Source: Guptibacillus hwajinpoensis (GTDB lineage Bacteria; Bacillota; Bacilli; Bacillales; Guptibacillaceae). Taken from it: a DNA stretch of 64,000 bases. The stretch is taken from the NCBI RefSeq assembly GCF_020171785.1, contig NZ_JAIVAE010000003.1, positions 186,001 through 250,000 on the forward strand, in the 5' to 3' direction. The translations under genes were made by a program, and so were the position numbers. The notes below the pieces were generated by a model. The model was not told the origin of the DNA. It did not search any database and was given only the letters and a program-made list of their open reading frames with translations. Positions within the stretch are counted from its first letter, which is position 1. The number at the start of each line of letters is the position of its first letter. Below are positions 43,418 to 52,966 of the stretch, one piece after another.

Positions 43418-45698
43418 GAGAATGTTCACCTCTTAAATATTCAAGTAAATAGATGGCGGTTTGCTTACTATTTTCGCCCGTTTCACCTGATACTCCTACA
43501 CAGGATGGGCAGCCACTTTCACATTCACAATTCACGACAATCGATTCCGCTTCCTTTAAAATAAAACCAAGTTCTTTATAGACTCTTTCCGATAATCCGA
43601 TTCCTCCTGGGTAACGATCATAGAAAAATACGGTCGGCTTGTTTGAATGAACAGCTTTAATTTGAGGTGTCACATGTAGGTCAGACACATCGCACATGAC
43701 GAAGAGAGGAGCAACGTTCCGAAGGACATTCCCAAGACCGAGTAAGCCTTCCTCCAACCGATTCTCTCCCATTGTTTGGACAAAGCTTTCCGGGAAATCA
43801 AACCAGCATGCGTTCGTATGGAGCTCTTCTTCAGGAAGATGAATCGGACCAGATCCGATATTTTCATGCGTCTCAAATTTGATCTTCTTAAATATCGTTG
43901 CCATTGCGTTGACCATCACTTCTCCATAAGTAGCTGTTGTATGTGGCAGTGGTTCATGCTTGTCTTCTTCCAATACTTTCAACTGCACAGCAAGATTAGC
44001 ATCCGTATAGTAATCGACATCCACTTCTCGGACCCACGCCTTTTTTTCATCATAGTCGAGCAGTTCCACTTGATATTGCACACCCTGATGAAGATAAATC
44101 GCTTCTTCATGAAGCAATGTCATGGCACTAAACCGATCCATTTCTCCAATCACTTTTACATTCGAAGCTGTCGTTTGATCAATAATCACAACATTTTCCT
44201 GAGACGCAGAGCGAAGACTTACGTTGTGAGCTGGGAAGGCATCGTTCATCCAAAACCACCGATTTGCCCGATGGTGAAGGAGTTGTTCATCCGTTAAAAA
44301 CTCCAACACGTCTTCAATGTTTTCTCCACCAAACGTATCTCCTTGTTGAAAAGGAAGCTCATATGCGGCACATTTTACGTGATCAACAAGAATAATTAAA
44401 TTATTAGGGTTTACTCGAGCTTCTTCCGGGTTTCGTTCAAAAAAGTAATCCGGATGAGTGATCATATATTGATCAAGTGGACTTGAGCTCGCAACAACAA
44501 ACACAACAGATTCATCCTGACGACGACCTGCACGCCCGGCTTGCTGCCAGGTGCTTGCAATGGTGCCTGGATACCCTGTTAAAACACACGCCTGAAGTTG
44601 ACCAATGTCAACACCGAGCTCGAGCGCATTCGTACTAACAACACCTTTTATATCTCCATTACGAAGACCGCTTTCAATCTCTCGTCTTTGTTTAGGTAAA
44701 TAACCTCCACGATACCCCATAATGGAGCGTGGCCCTAATTCTCGCTGTTCCAACTGCTGCAAGTAGGTGAGGAGAATCTCAACACGAACACGACTCCGTG
44801 CAAAAACGATTGTTTGAATGTTATTTTTCAACAATTCTGCTGCTAAATTTCTTGCTTCAAGCGTAGCGGAACGCCTGATATTAAGCGCCTGATTGACAAC
44901 GGGGGGATTATAAAGAACAAAGTGTTTCCGGCCGGTAGGCGCGCCATTGTTATTAATCAATGTAATTTGTTCTCCGGTTAGCTCTTCGGCAAGCTCTTTC
45001 GGATTCGCAATCGTTGCTGATGTACAAATAAAAATAGGGTTACTTCCATAAAATTGGCAAATGCGCTTCAATCTTCGAATCACGTTCGCAACATGGCTTC
45101 CAAATACACCACGATACGTATGAAGCTCATCAATCACTATCACTTTAAGATTTTCAAATAGTGAAACCCACTTTGTATGGTGAGGAAGAATAGCAGAATG
45201 CAACATGTCTGGATTCGTCATAACAATGTGTCCTGCTTTACGAACGATTTGTCTAATCGTTGGAGACGTATCTCCATCGTACGTATACCCTTTTAAATCA
45301 ACTTCCATCTCATCAATTAATTCATTGATCTCACTCTTTTGATCCTGCGCAAGGGCTTTTGTTGGAAACAAATAAAGAGCCCGACTTGAAGAATCTTTCA
45401 ATATCGTATCTAAAACAGGCAAATTATAGCACAATGTTTTTCCTGAAGCGGTCGGTGTAACAGCTACGAAGCTGTTTCCTTTTGATGCCTCATCATAGGC
45501 TGTTGCCTGATGCGTGTATAATTGTTCCACACCTCTTTCTTCAAGAGCTTTCTGAAGCTCTGGCTGAAGCCCTTGTGGAAAAGGCGCTGTTTTCGCTTCC
45601 TTCGGTTCAATCGTTTTCCAGGTTACGATATTAGACCGATACTTTTCCTCCTGCTGAAACATCTCCAGAAGCTCTGGCAGTTTCTTTTTTCTTTCCAT
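43401..45698 (-). CDS. yprA: YprA, DEAD/DEAH-box DNA helicase with C-terminal zinc domain
   Basis: The 765-residue protein is a superfamily 2 helicase. Motif Q/I region is VTPTASGKTLCYNLPVL (about 79-95), motif II is DELH (about 189-192), motif III SATIANP, helicase C motif VI QQAGRAGRRQDE (about 384-395). The C-terminal DUF1998 domain ends with a zinc cluster, CECESGCPSCVG (about 735-746). This is the Hrq1/MrfA type; the B. subtilis protein is the MrfA repair helicase, working with the nuclease YprB/MrfB on mitomycin-type damage. The pair is joined by overlap here. Length is standard. Confidence 0.95.
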   Translation of the reverse strand: MERKKKLPELLEMFQQEEKYRSNIVTWKTIEPKEAKTAPFPQGLQPELQKALEERGVEQLYTHQATAYDEASKGNSFVAVTPTASGKTLCYNLPVLDTILKDSSSRALYLFPTKALAQDQKSEINELIDEMEVDLKGYTYDGDTSPTIRQIVRKAGHIVMTNPDMLHSAILPHHTKWVSLFENLKVIVIDELHTYRGVFGSHVANVIRRLKRICQFYGSNPIFICTSATIANPKELAEELTGEQITLINNNGAPTGRKHFVLYNPPVVNQALNIRRSATLEARNLAAELLKNNIQTIVFARSRVRVEILLTYLQQLEQRELGPRSIMGYRGGYLPKQRREIESGLRNGDIKGVVSTNALELGVDIGQLQACVLTGYPGTIASTWQQAGRAGRRQDESVVFVVASSSPLDQYMITHPDYFFERNPEEARVNPNNLIILVDHVKCAAYELPFQQGDTFGGENIEDVLEFLTDEQLLHHRANRWFWMNDAFPAHNVSLRSASQENVVIIDQTTASNVKVIGEMDRFSAMTLLHEEAIYLHQGVQYQVELLDYDEKKAWVREVDVDYYTDANLAVQLKVLEEDKHEPLPHTTATYGEVMVNAMATIFKKIKFETHENIGSGPIHLPEEELHTNACWFDFPESFVQTMGENRLEEGLLGLGNVLRNVAPLFVMCDVSDLHVTPQIKAVHSNKPTVFFYDRYPGGIGLSERVYKELGFILKEAESIVVNCECESGCPSCVGVSGETGENSKQTAIYLLEYLRGEHSHVTES

Positions 45699-45784
45699 CC
45701 GATCACCTCAAAAATTATTCTATGTCTATTGTAGCGAATACGCGTTCGAATGGATACCGTTTTGATTGGTAAGTTCCCTTTCCA

Positions 45785-46510
45785 TTACCTTCTAACGATC
45801 GATCGAAATACACAATCAATCCTATTTTGATCCATTACACGCCTTTCTTTTAAGAGCCGAGCTTTTTTCTCTAATAGATTTAACTCTTCTTCAAGATTGA
45901 CTATTAAGTGCTCTGGATTACTAAGCGTTTCTCTTCTGAATAAAGCCTTTCCCTGTATTTTTATATGATCATTAAGCGATGAATCTTGGAGAAGTTGAGG
46001 GAGAGTTGACCGAGGAAGGCTTTCATTCTCCAAGATCCACCTTCCAAAAAGAATCGATTTTAAAACATAAAGCATCCCTTTTTGGTCGGATCGTTCTTCC
46101 TGTGCTTTTAAATTTGTTATTCCCATATTAATATAATGAAACAATAATGGTTTTACCGAAAAACAATCCGTGCTTAATTCCCTAAGCATTTTCACTTCTT
46201 CCGTTTCCTTGTAAATAGTCGGTGAAATGAACCACTCCAGAATGGAAGGATTCGATTTACCTATTAAATAGAGTGCCTTTTTTATATCCCATCCATGGAA
46301 TTCAACTTTCCCGCTGTTAACTTCCAAAACATCCGTCTGAGGAAATACCGTTAAATACCAGTCTAGATCGTGCGTGTAAATAAACCGTATATCATGATCA
46401 CTGTTCTTATTCTCATAACCGAAAGCGCGACTCCCCGCTTCACATGCAAATAAAATCGTAATTTTATTCTTTTTTTCGATCTCAATAAGCTTTGCTGTAA
46501 TCGTGCTCAT
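45785..46510 (-). CDS. YcgL/RlaP-type predicted nucleotidyltransferase
   Basis: The 241-residue protein is a DNA polymerase beta-like nucleotidyltransferase. The catalytic motif is ILFACEAGSRAFGYENKNSDHDIRFIY (about 19-45): GS then DxD is seen as SDHDIR. VLEVNSGKVEFHGWDIKKAL and LLFHYINMGITNLKAQ are family features. Relatives act with RNA ligases in RNA repair in some bacteria (RlaP), but no ligase is near here. It stands alone. Confidence 0.85.
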   Translation of the reverse strand: MSTITAKLIEIEKKNKITILFACEAGSRAFGYENKNSDHDIRFIYTHDLDWYLTVFPQTDVLEVNSGKVEFHGWDIKKALYLIGKSNPSILEWFISPTIYKETEEVKMLRELSTDCFSVKPLLFHYINMGITNLKAQEERSDQKGMLYVLKSILFGRWILENESLPRSTLPQLLQDSSLNDHIKIQGKALFRRETLSNPEHLIVNLEEELNLLEKKARLLKERRVMDQNRIDCVFRSIVRR

Positions 46511-46529
46511 GACCTAACCTCTTTATCGA

Positions 46530-46564
46530 CAAAAAGCTACCAGGTTTAGCCCGGTAGCTTTTTC
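46530..46564 (-). terminator. Terminator of yyaL
   Basis: AAAAAGCTACC and GGTAGCTTTTT enclose a further short pairing (GGTTTAGCC); on the minus strand it follows yyaL stop. Confidence 0.85.
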
Positions 46565-46566
46565 GT

Positions 46567-48627
46567 TTATTTTTCTAATTCTTTCATAACTTTATCCACG
46601 TCCCTCTCAGGAAGCGAACAGCTGAAATTCTCACAAATGTATATGGTCGTTTCGCTTGTCTTCTCAAAGTTAGCAGCAAATGGTGCTGCTTCGGTTAGTT
46701 CCGTCGGATCTTCGACGCTCACTACGGTTAGTTCAGGTAAAAAGTTTTGCTGTAGAAACTGTATCAATCTTTCTTTATTGCGATCTTGGTTTGAACCGAC
46801 GATAACCACTTCTTTAGAAGAAGATCGTGCATAGAGCTTACTCATTAAGAAATAAGCATGACCACTTGAATACGATGAGACATCACCTGAAAAAGCGGTA
46901 AACATCCGATTAGCCCACTCATCGTATTTCATTTCGCCTGTTAACTTCGATAAACGGAGCAACTGAAGAACAGCAACGCTGTTTCCAGATGGGAGAGCGC
47001 CATCGTGAACATCTTTCGGTCTTGCGATCAATCGATCAGCATCATGGCCATATAAGTAGAATCCTCCAGAACTCTCATCCCAAAACAATTCGTGCATATC
47101 ATCAGAGATTATTTTTGCTTTAACAAGATATTGGGAGTCATACGTTGCTTCATACAATTCATTTAACGCCCAGAGTCCATATGCATAATCGTCATGATAC
47201 GCTTTAAATTTCACTTCTCCATCGCGATAACGAGCCATTAAACGTCCATCGACCACCATGTTTTCTTCAATAAACCGATACGACTTTTCAGCTAATTGAG
47301 TGTATTCAATTTGTTGAAACGCCGTTCCCGCTTTCGCAAATGCCGCAATCATTAACATGTTCCAACTCGTTAAAATTTTATCATCTTTATAGGGATGAAC
47401 GCGTTTTTCTCTCTCGACATAAAGTTTCTTTCTTGCTGTCTCCAGTTGAGTTTGGATGTCTTCTTCTGTCAGGTTGAATGATTTAGCAATCTTTGAAAGA
47501 TCTGTTTTGATTAAGTTAGGGATGTTTTTCCCTTCGAAATTTCCACTCGCTGTAATGTCATACACTTCAGCGTACAGAGAGCCAAGTTCTTCACCTAAGA
47601 TTGTGTGAACTTCTTCTTTTGTCCACACATAAAACTTGCCTTCTTCCCCTTCAGAATCAGCATCTTCTGCGGAATAAAACCCTCCATCATTTCCTGTCAT
47701 ATCACGTTGTACATATTCGAGTATCTCACAAGCAACTCGTTTGTAGCGTTCGTTCCCAGTAACTTGAAATGCTTCGGTATAGGTAAGCGCAAGCATGGCG
47801 TTATCATACAGCATTTTTTCGAAATGGGGCACAAGCCATTCCTGATCGACAGCATACCTCGCAAAACCAAACCCTACGTGGTCATAAATGCCACCATTTG
47901 CCATAGCATCAAGCGTTCTCGTCACCATCGTCAAGGCTAGATCTTGATTATAGTGGCGATAATACCGTAGCAAATACATGAGCATATGAGGGGATGGAAA
48001 TTTCGGGGACTGACCGAAACCACCAAATATTGTATCAAAGGAATTTTGCATTTGACCAAATGCTTTATGTAACGGCTCTTCTGTTAGTTCTCCACCTTCC
48101 GCATTCATTCGTTCTTGCAAAGACGCGGTTATTTTATCGCCAATTCCTGCAATCCGCTCAGGATTTTCCTTGTATTGCTGATAAAGCTGCATGATCGCAT
48201 CTTTAAAACCGGGTAGATTGTATCTGCTTTCTTTCGGAAAATAAGTCCCCGCATAAAATGGTTTTTGATCAGGCGTAACAAAAACATTCAGCGGCCATCC
48301 CCCCTGACCAGTCAATCCCTGACACACCTTCATGTAAATGGAATCTATATCAGGACGTTCTTCCCGATCGACCTTTATCGCTACAAAGCGATCATTTAGA
48401 AGCCTTGCCGTTTCCTCATCCTCAAAGCTTTCTCTTTCCATTACATGACACCAATGACAAGTCGAATACCCAATCGAAACAAGTACAGGCTTGTTTTCTC
48501 GTTTCGCTTTCTCAAACGCTTCTTCTCCCCACGGATACCAGTCGACTGGATTGTGTGCGTGCTGGAGCAAATAGGGCGATTTTTCATGAATTAACTTATT
48601 TTCGTGTGGTTGATTGATATTGTTCAC
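46567..48627 (-). CDS. yyaL: YyaL, thioredoxin-domain/glucosidase-like protein (SPATA20 family)
   Basis: The 686-residue cytoplasmic protein has an N-terminal thioredoxin-like domain (about 1-165): [22 protein letters not shown] and [16 protein letters not shown] with the CxxC, then an alpha/alpha-toroid part similar to N-acylglucosamine epimerases ([39 protein letters not shown]-like [27 protein letters not shown]). Function is not settled. Start GTG 48627 is chosen: GGAGGGTG lies six bases upstream and inside the longer frame. It is a single-gene unit with its own terminator. Confidence 0.92.
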   Translation of the reverse strand: MNNINQPHENKLIHEKSPYLLQHAHNPVDWYPWGEEAFEKAKRENKPVLVSIGYSTCHWCHVMERESFEDEETARLLNDRFVAIKVDREERPDIDSIYMKVCQGLTGQGGWPLNVFVTPDQKPFYAGTYFPKESRYNLPGFKDAIMQLYQQYKENPERIAGIGDKITASLQERMNAEGGELTEEPLHKAFGQMQNSFDTIFGGFGQSPKFPSPHMLMYLLRYYRHYNQDLALTMVTRTLDAMANGGIYDHVGFGFARYAVDQEWLVPHFEKMLYDNAMLALTYTEAFQVTGNERYKRVACEILEYVQRDMTGNDGGFYSAEDADSEGEEGKFYVWTKEEVHTILGEELGSLYAEVYDITASGNFEGKNIPNLIKTDLSKIAKSFNLTEEDIQTQLETARKKLYVEREKRVHPYKDDKILTSWNMLMIAAFAKAGTAFQQIEYTQLAEKSYRFIEENMVVDGRLMARYRDGEVKFKAYHDDYAYGLWALNELYEATYDSQYLVKAKIISDDMHELFWDESSGGFYLYGHDADRLIARPKDVHDGALPSGNSVAVLQLLRLSKLTGEMKYDEWANRMFTAFSGDVSSYSSGHAYFLMSKLYARSSSKEVVIVGSNQDRNKERLIQFLQQNFLPELTVVSVEDPTELTEAAPFAANFEKTSETTIYICENFSCSLPERDVDKVMKELEK

Positions 48628-48701
48628 TTTGTCACCCTCCATTTCTCGGTATTAGTCTTTTTTCAGTGTACCAAATTGTAGGGTATAATCCTAAACACAA
48701 A

Positions 48702-48724
48702 AATAAGCGGAATCACCGCTTATC
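48702..48724 (-). terminator. Terminator overlapping the stop of the DUF6241-like gene
   Basis: AATAAGCGG and CCGCTTAT pair around AATCA, followed on the minus strand by TTTTTGTG; the gene stop codon is in the hairpin. Confidence 0.8.
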
Positions 48725-49252
48725 GTAAGTTTTATCAATATAGGCTTGTTCTTCTTCTGTTGTCATTAACCTTTTCGCTTTTCCAACCGTTCCACCATTT
48801 AAATTCCATATGTAGTTATGGACGTCCACGGCATTGTTAAAGTTTCCTTTGTCCCATTCTGTTAAAGCTTCCGTATAAAAATCCTGGTACTTATACTCTT
48901 CTGGCGTTCCTTTTACTTGATCTAGCACCTCGAGCATATTGTCAATCCGCTCCTCAGAAATTTGATAGATTCCCCACTTATCTTCAGCAATAACTTTTTG
49001 ATGGGTCATTCCATGCATATAATCCTGAAATTTACTTTCACTTGGTATACCATCTGCCGTTATGGATTCTTCACCTTCATCCACGTAACGCTCTGGATCA
49101 ACAGATGAACCCTCTTCATTACTTATCGCTTCAGCTTCTTGCGTATTTTCTTTTAAACTCCAATCCAAATCTGAAATAAACCAGTACGTAAGTCCAAGGA
49201 TAAGGATTACCATGGAAGAAATTGAAATAACTAAGGTTTTTGTTGAAGGCAT
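48713..49252 (-). CDS. Membrane-anchored DUF6241-like protein
   Basis: The 179-residue protein begins with one hydrophobic helix (MPSTKTLVISISSMVILILGLTYWFISDL, 1-29), then an acidic linker (about 30-70) and a helical domain (about 75-179) with YMHGMTHQKVIAEDKWG, FYTEALTEWDKGNFNNAVDVHNYIW and NLNGGTVGKAKRL. This resembles DUF6241 proteins of Bacillaceae, of unknown function. The domain end (HNYIWNLNGG) recalls the pattern HRYFHDLDxxLN in the two proteins at 58907 and 59570. It probably lies outside the membrane with the N-terminus inside. Confidence 0.75.
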   Translation of the reverse strand: MPSTKTLVISISSMVILILGLTYWFISDLDWSLKENTQEAEAISNEEGSSVDPERYVDEGEESITADGIPSESKFQDYMHGMTHQKVIAEDKWGIYQISEERIDNMLEVLDQVKGTPEEYKYQDFYTEALTEWDKGNFNNAVDVHNYIWNLNGGTVGKAKRLMTTEEEQAYIDKTYDKR

Positions 49253-49498
49253 TGAATACGACAGCTCCTTACTTCTAATTCCACCTGTGTGACCGAAAGC
49301 GTTTAATGCTGTTCCTCTCTCAATCTATCAAAGGATATTAATACCTATTTTTACATACATTTGTATAAAAACAAGGGAGTTAACCTTATTTTCTGAATGT
49401 TTATCAAAAAAATAATGAATTGATAGTTTTAACTAGGCGAATGGATAAGCATGTCCGATACCTTCTACATAAAGTATTGATAGATAGGAGGTGGTAAT

Positions 49499-49753
49499 AT
49501 GGGAAGTCGTCGAAGTGCTAATAACCGAAGAGCTAACATTAAGCGAAACCGTACTGAAGGTGAAGCAAGAGGTCGTTGTGGCTGTAGAGATAATGACACT
49601 GCCGGTCGCGAAACTGCTCCTAGCTGCTCTCGCTATTGCTCCAACGTTTGTCGCCGTTTATTTCCTTTAGACTTTACACGTTGCTTTAACGATTGTGTAT
49701 CATGTCAGGAAGATGTTCTTTTTGAAACGGATCACGAGTTTTACGAAGATTAA
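49499..49753 (+). CDS. Small Cys- and Arg-rich protein, 84 residues
   Basis: I do not recognise it. The N-terminal third is basic (MGSRRSANNRRANIKRNRTE), the middle has eight cysteines (RCGCRD, SCSRYCSNVCRR, RCFNDCVSCQED) and the end is acidic (FETDHEFYED). Eight cysteines in 84 residues suggest metal binding or disulfide cross-linking, as in spore coat or crust proteins. It has a strong AGGAGG site 7 bases before ATG 49499 and a terminator behind. CATAAAGTA (49468-49476) 22 bases upstream matches the sigma-K -10 pattern CATANNNTA, though no clear -35 is seen. Function unknown. Confidence 0.7.
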   Translation: MGSRRSANNRRANIKRNRTEGEARGRCGCRDNDTAGRETAPSCSRYCSNVCRRLFPLDFTRCFNDCVSCQEDVLFETDHEFYED

Positions 49754-49763
49754 TCGCTAAACA

Positions 49764-49804
49764 GAAAGGACAATCCCTTTTTTACAGGAATTGTCCTTTT
49801 TCCT
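49764..49804. terminator. Bidirectional terminator
   Basis: AAAGGACAAT and ATTGTCCTTTTT enclose a loop of about 16 bases; it can end both the Cys-rich gene and hutH. Confidence 0.85.
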
Positions 49805-49816
49805 TCCCCAAACGTA

Positions 49817-51334
49817 TTAACCCAGTATAAATTGACCGTGAATATTCCATTGAAATTGATCTGCACGTAACCACGTTGAAAGAGCTTCAATATCATCTGA
49901 AAAGACGCGATCTTCCTCAATCGAGGATACGATAGTTCGTCCTTTCTCATATAACTTCTGCGCAGATGTAGAGGCTAAAGTGATGCCCCGGATTTCTAAT
50001 GCTTGCATCGCACATATCATTTCAATCGCGGCAACTGTTTGGGTATTTAGGATGATTTGATAAGCATGACGAGCACCAATTGTTCCCATACTAACGTGAT
50101 CTTCCTGATTCGCGGATGAAGGAATACTATCCACACTTGCTGGATGGGCAAGCGTTTTGTTCTCTGATACGAGTGATGCAGCCGCATATTGCATAATCAT
50201 ACCACCAGACTGGAGACCAGGATCCGGGCTTAAAAATGCCGGTAAATCATTTAACTGAGGATTAACGAGCCGTTCCACTCTCCGTTCTGATATATTAGCC
50301 ATTTCGGCTACAGCGATTTTGAGAAAGTCCATCGCAATGGCAATAGGTTGACCGTGAAAATTCCCACCAGAGACGACCGTTTTGCCGTTTTCTAAAATAA
50401 GAGGATTATCTGTAGCAGCATTCATTTCAATCTCAAGCTTTTCTTTTATATAAGCTAGACTTTGTCTTGAAGCCCCGTGAACTTGTGGCATGCATCGGAG
50501 GGAGTAAGCGTCCTGCACGCGTTTATCTCCTTGATGTGTCACGAGTTTACTATCACTCGTTAACTTTCTTATTCGTTTGGCAACCTCCATTTGCTCAGGG
50601 TATCCTCGTGCTTCATGTATCGCTGGATGAAAGGCGTCAATAATTCCTTCCAGTGCTTCAAATGTCATCGCTCCGATCCAATCACACTGATCCATTAAAC
50701 GCTCTGCTTCAATATAGTTGATCACTCCCATCGCCGTCATCGCTTGTGTCCCATTAATAAGGGCAAGACCTTCTTTTGCCTTTAAGGTGAGTGGGGAAAT
50801 ACCTCGTTCATCGTAAACCCCTTTTGTTGGTACAATTCTCCCCTGGTAATGAACTTTTCCTTCTCCTACAAGAACTAACGCAAGGTGAGAGAGCGGCGCT
50901 AGATCCCCGGAGGCTCCAAGAGAGCCTTGACTTGGAATTACAGGAATTATTTCTTCATTTGCTAGATCACAAAGACGTTCGACAACACATGGGCGAACGC
51001 CGGAATACCCTTTTATTAACGCATTAAGTCGTAATACGACCATGGCTTTACTGACTGGTTCTGGAAAGTATTCCCCTACCCCACAGGCATGAGAACGTAT
51101 AAGGTGAAGTTGAAGAGTATCGACATCTTTATCTTGAATCCGAACGTCGCTGAATTTACCGAAACCTGTATTAATACCATACACAGTCTCCCCACTTGCC
51201 ACGATCTTCTCAACTGCTAACCTGCTTTTCATAACCTTTTCCATACTTAGCGGATCAATCGCAATTTCTTCTCCTTCGTAAATGACACGTTTCATTTCCA
51301 TTAAAGTTAACGTAGAGCCATTTAAATGAACCAT
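49817..51334 (-). CDS. hutH: Histidine ammonia-lyase HutH
   Basis: The 505-residue cytoplasmic enzyme converts histidine to urocanate and ammonia, the first step of histidine use. The MIO cofactor triad Ala-Ser-Gly is at 141-143 in [14 protein letters not shown]. Other family blocks: [10 protein letters not shown] (about 52-61), [17 protein letters not shown] and [14 protein letters not shown]. Length is standard. It is separated from hutP by about 110 bases holding a HutP-type antiterminator stem. ATG 51334 has GAAGGCGATA upstream. Confidence 0.97.
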   Translation of the reverse strand: MVHLNGSTLTLMEMKRVIYEGEEIAIDPLSMEKVMKSRLAVEKIVASGETVYGINTGFGKFSDVRIQDKDVDTLQLHLIRSHACGVGEYFPEPVSKAMVVLRLNALIKGYSGVRPCVVERLCDLANEEIIPVIPSQGSLGASGDLAPLSHLALVLVGEGKVHYQGRIVPTKGVYDERGISPLTLKAKEGLALINGTQAMTAMGVINYIEAERLMDQCDWIGAMTFEALEGIIDAFHPAIHEARGYPEQMEVAKRIRKLTSDSKLVTHQGDKRVQDAYSLRCMPQVHGASRQSLAYIKEKLEIEMNAATDNPLILENGKTVVSGGNFHGQPIAIAMDFLKIAVAEMANISERRVERLVNPQLNDLPAFLSPDPGLQSGGMIMQYAAASLVSENKTLAHPASVDSIPSSANQEDHVSMGTIGARHAYQIILNTQTVAAIEMICAMQALEIRGITLASTSAQKLYEKGRTIVSSIEEDRVFSDDIEALSTWLRADQFQWNIHGQFILG

Positions 51335-51370
51335 ATATATCGCCTTCTCTCATTCAAATTGATCGTCTTA

Positions 51371-51433
51371 AAACAAAAAGAGGCGGCAATAGAACATACT
51401 GTTCCATTGCCGCCTCCTCATCACTCATTACTT
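51371..51433 (-). promoter_or_regulatory. HutP-dependent antiterminator/terminator before hutH
   Basis: On the minus strand three NAG triplets spaced by four bases (AAG, GAG, GAG at 51431-51433, 51424-51426 and 51417-51419) directly precede a 17-bp stem: GAGGCGGCAATGGAACA pairs with TGTTCTATTGCCGCCTC (51380-51416; one G-U pair, three-base loop), followed by CTTTTTGTTTT. HutP with histidine and Mg binds NAG triplets of this spacing in B. subtilis and lets polymerase read into hutH. Confidence 0.9.
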
Positions 51434-51443
51434 TAGGCAGCAT

Positions 51444-51884
51444 TTATCCTATATGATTAATTCCAAGACCAAACGTTTCATGTTCAAGTCCTTTTACTGG
51501 AGCGCCAATTGTTCCATAAAAAGCAACAGCAATCCATTCTCCTTCATCATAATGCTCATAAGGTGAGCCACGGACAATCGCAAAACGTAAGCCCACGGTT
51601 CGCATCATGTCTCCTGCACCTATCTGGCCACGCATAACCCCTTCTAATGCCTCTAATATGGCATGATATAAGGCATGTGTCTCTCGATAAAGCTCTTCTG
51701 AAATAATCTTATTCCTTTTAGCAGATGTTTCAACAGCTGAAATGACTTTCTGCATACTCATTGATCCAGACTTTCCCTGACAATAATCCACATCTTTCAG
51801 CTGATGAGAAAATGGTTCTAGCTCTTCAGGAGTTAAGGACGCTACGAGCATCGCTAATTTACCAATCAATATCTTTTGTGTCAT
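51444..51884 (-). CDS. hutP: HutP, histidine-responsive antiterminator protein
   Basis: The protein of 146 residues binds histidine and Mg and then the NAG triplets in hut mRNA. Conserved parts: [18 protein letters not shown] (about 39-56), [20 protein letters not shown] with the metal His residues (about 65-84), [15 protein letters not shown] and the C-terminal [21 protein letters not shown], nearly as in B. subtilis. Start ATG 51884 is preferred over GTG 51893, which overlaps the ribosome site AGGTGAGAG. It lies before hutH, but after hutG, unlike B. subtilis where hutP is first in the operon. Confidence 0.96.
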   Translation of the reverse strand: MTQKILIGKLAMLVASLTPEELEPFSHQLKDVDYCQGKSGSMSMQKVISAVETSAKRNKIISEELYRETHALYHAILEALEGVMRGQIGAGDMMRTVGLRFAIVRGSPYEHYDEGEWIAVAFYGTIGAPVKGLEHETFGLGINHIG

Positions 51885-51910
51885 TTCTCTCACCTGTCCA
51901 CGTTTCTACT

Positions 51911-51924
51911 AGTTACTAGTAACT
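51911..51924. promoter_or_regulatory. Perfect palindrome at the hutP start point
   Basis: AGTTACTAGTAACT is a perfect 14-base palindrome just downstream of the hutP -10, near the expected transcription start. Confidence 0.5.
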
Positions 51925-51930
51925 CTCTTT

Positions 51931-51960
51931 ATTGTAAGCGCTATCAACCTTAGTGGTCAA
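51931..51960 (-). promoter_or_regulatory. Sigma-A promoter of hutPH
   Basis: On the minus strand TTGACC (51955-51960), 18-base spacer, TACAAT (51931-51936). The -35 overlaps the last codons of hutG. Confidence 0.75.
51933..51946. promoter_or_regulatory. cre site over the hutPH -10
   Basis: TGTAAGCGCTATCA is a full match to the CcpA consensus TGWNANCGNTNWCA and covers the -10 of the hutPH promoter, so CcpA binding would block it when preferred sugars are present. Confidence 0.75.
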
Positions 51961-52966
51961 GACGTTCCCTTCCTATAATCTTTCGTTTACAAACTCCCGT
52001 TAAAAAGGAAAGCATTGTATGAACAGCACTTTTCACCCCGATCTCACCGACATCTTTTCTAGGATCAAGGCAAACGATGTCCATTGCCTTTACTTTCGAA
52101 TGCTCTCCCGCTAACTGGACAGCTTCAAACAACTCATCCGTTCTCATTCCACCAGGAGTTGCTGCGGGCGCAGCTGGATTACAAGAAATATCAAGGACAT
52201 CCATGTCGACCGTTAAGTAAATCGTGTCAACGGTTTTTTCAAGTTGAGCTAAGGCATCTTGAACGACATGATGGATGCCCTTTTTCCTTACTGTTTTCAT
52301 CGTCGTGTAGTGAACGCCATGTTCATCAGCGTAGTTTTTTAAATCTAAACTATTAAAAAAACCGTGAAGTCCGATATTATGCACATGCTTTCCTTCAACT
52401 GTATGGCTTTCTATTACCTGCCTTATGGGCGTTCCATTTGCGGGGCCAAAATCTGCTAAGTCTCGCAAATCAAAATGTGTATCTAATTGCAAAATGCCGA
52501 TCGTCTCAGTTTGATGCACCAGCTTCCAGCCTTTAATCAACATAGCCGTTATCGAGTGATCCCCGCCCATCGTTAAAGGTATTGTATGGGGGTGCTGTTT
52601 TCTCATCGCTACCATGGCCTGTTGAATTTGGTCATGCGTATACCGTATATCTGTCGCATGCTGTTTGACATCACCAAGATCAATCGTTTTTAAACGAGCT
52701 AGATCAATATCTTCATCTAGATTATACGTACGAAAGGAACGCCATGCTCTTCGCATCGCATCAGGATTCTCACTTGCTGCGGATGTACTAATCGAAGACT
52801 TTGATAAGGGAACACCGAGAATGGTAATGTCGTAGTCTTCCCAATTTGGCGTTGATTCACCTATTGTTTCAATCCATTCATTCACCGTAAGATCAAATTG
52901 TTCATCCGTTTGCTTTGACCAAACCATGGTTGGACGATTTAACATTGGGTATGGATATCCCCTCAT
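51950..52966 (-). CDS. hutG: Formimidoylglutamase HutG
   Basis: The 338-residue binuclear Mn enzyme of the arginase family hydrolyses N-formimidoyl-glutamate to glutamate and formamide, the last step of the pathway. Metal motifs: GGDHSITAML (about 134-143), LDTHFDLRDL (about 159-168; most family members have DAH) and TVDMDVLDISCNPA (about 248-261). It overlaps the end of hutI by four bases (ATGA), so they are translationally coupled. Length is a little above B. subtilis HutG. Confidence 0.94.
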   Translation of the reverse strand: MRGYPYPMLNRPTMVWSKQTDEQFDLTVNEWIETIGESTPNWEDYDITILGVPLSKSSISTSAASENPDAMRRAWRSFRTYNLDEDIDLARLKTIDLGDVKQHATDIRYTHDQIQQAMVAMRKQHPHTIPLTMGGDHSITAMLIKGWKLVHQTETIGILQLDTHFDLRDLADFGPANGTPIRQVIESHTVEGKHVHNIGLHGFFNSLDLKNYADEHGVHYTTMKTVRKKGIHHVVQDALAQLEKTVDTIYLTVDMDVLDISCNPAAPAATPGGMRTDELFEAVQLAGEHSKVKAMDIVCLDPRKDVGEIGVKSAVHTMLSFLTGVCKRKIIGRERLDH

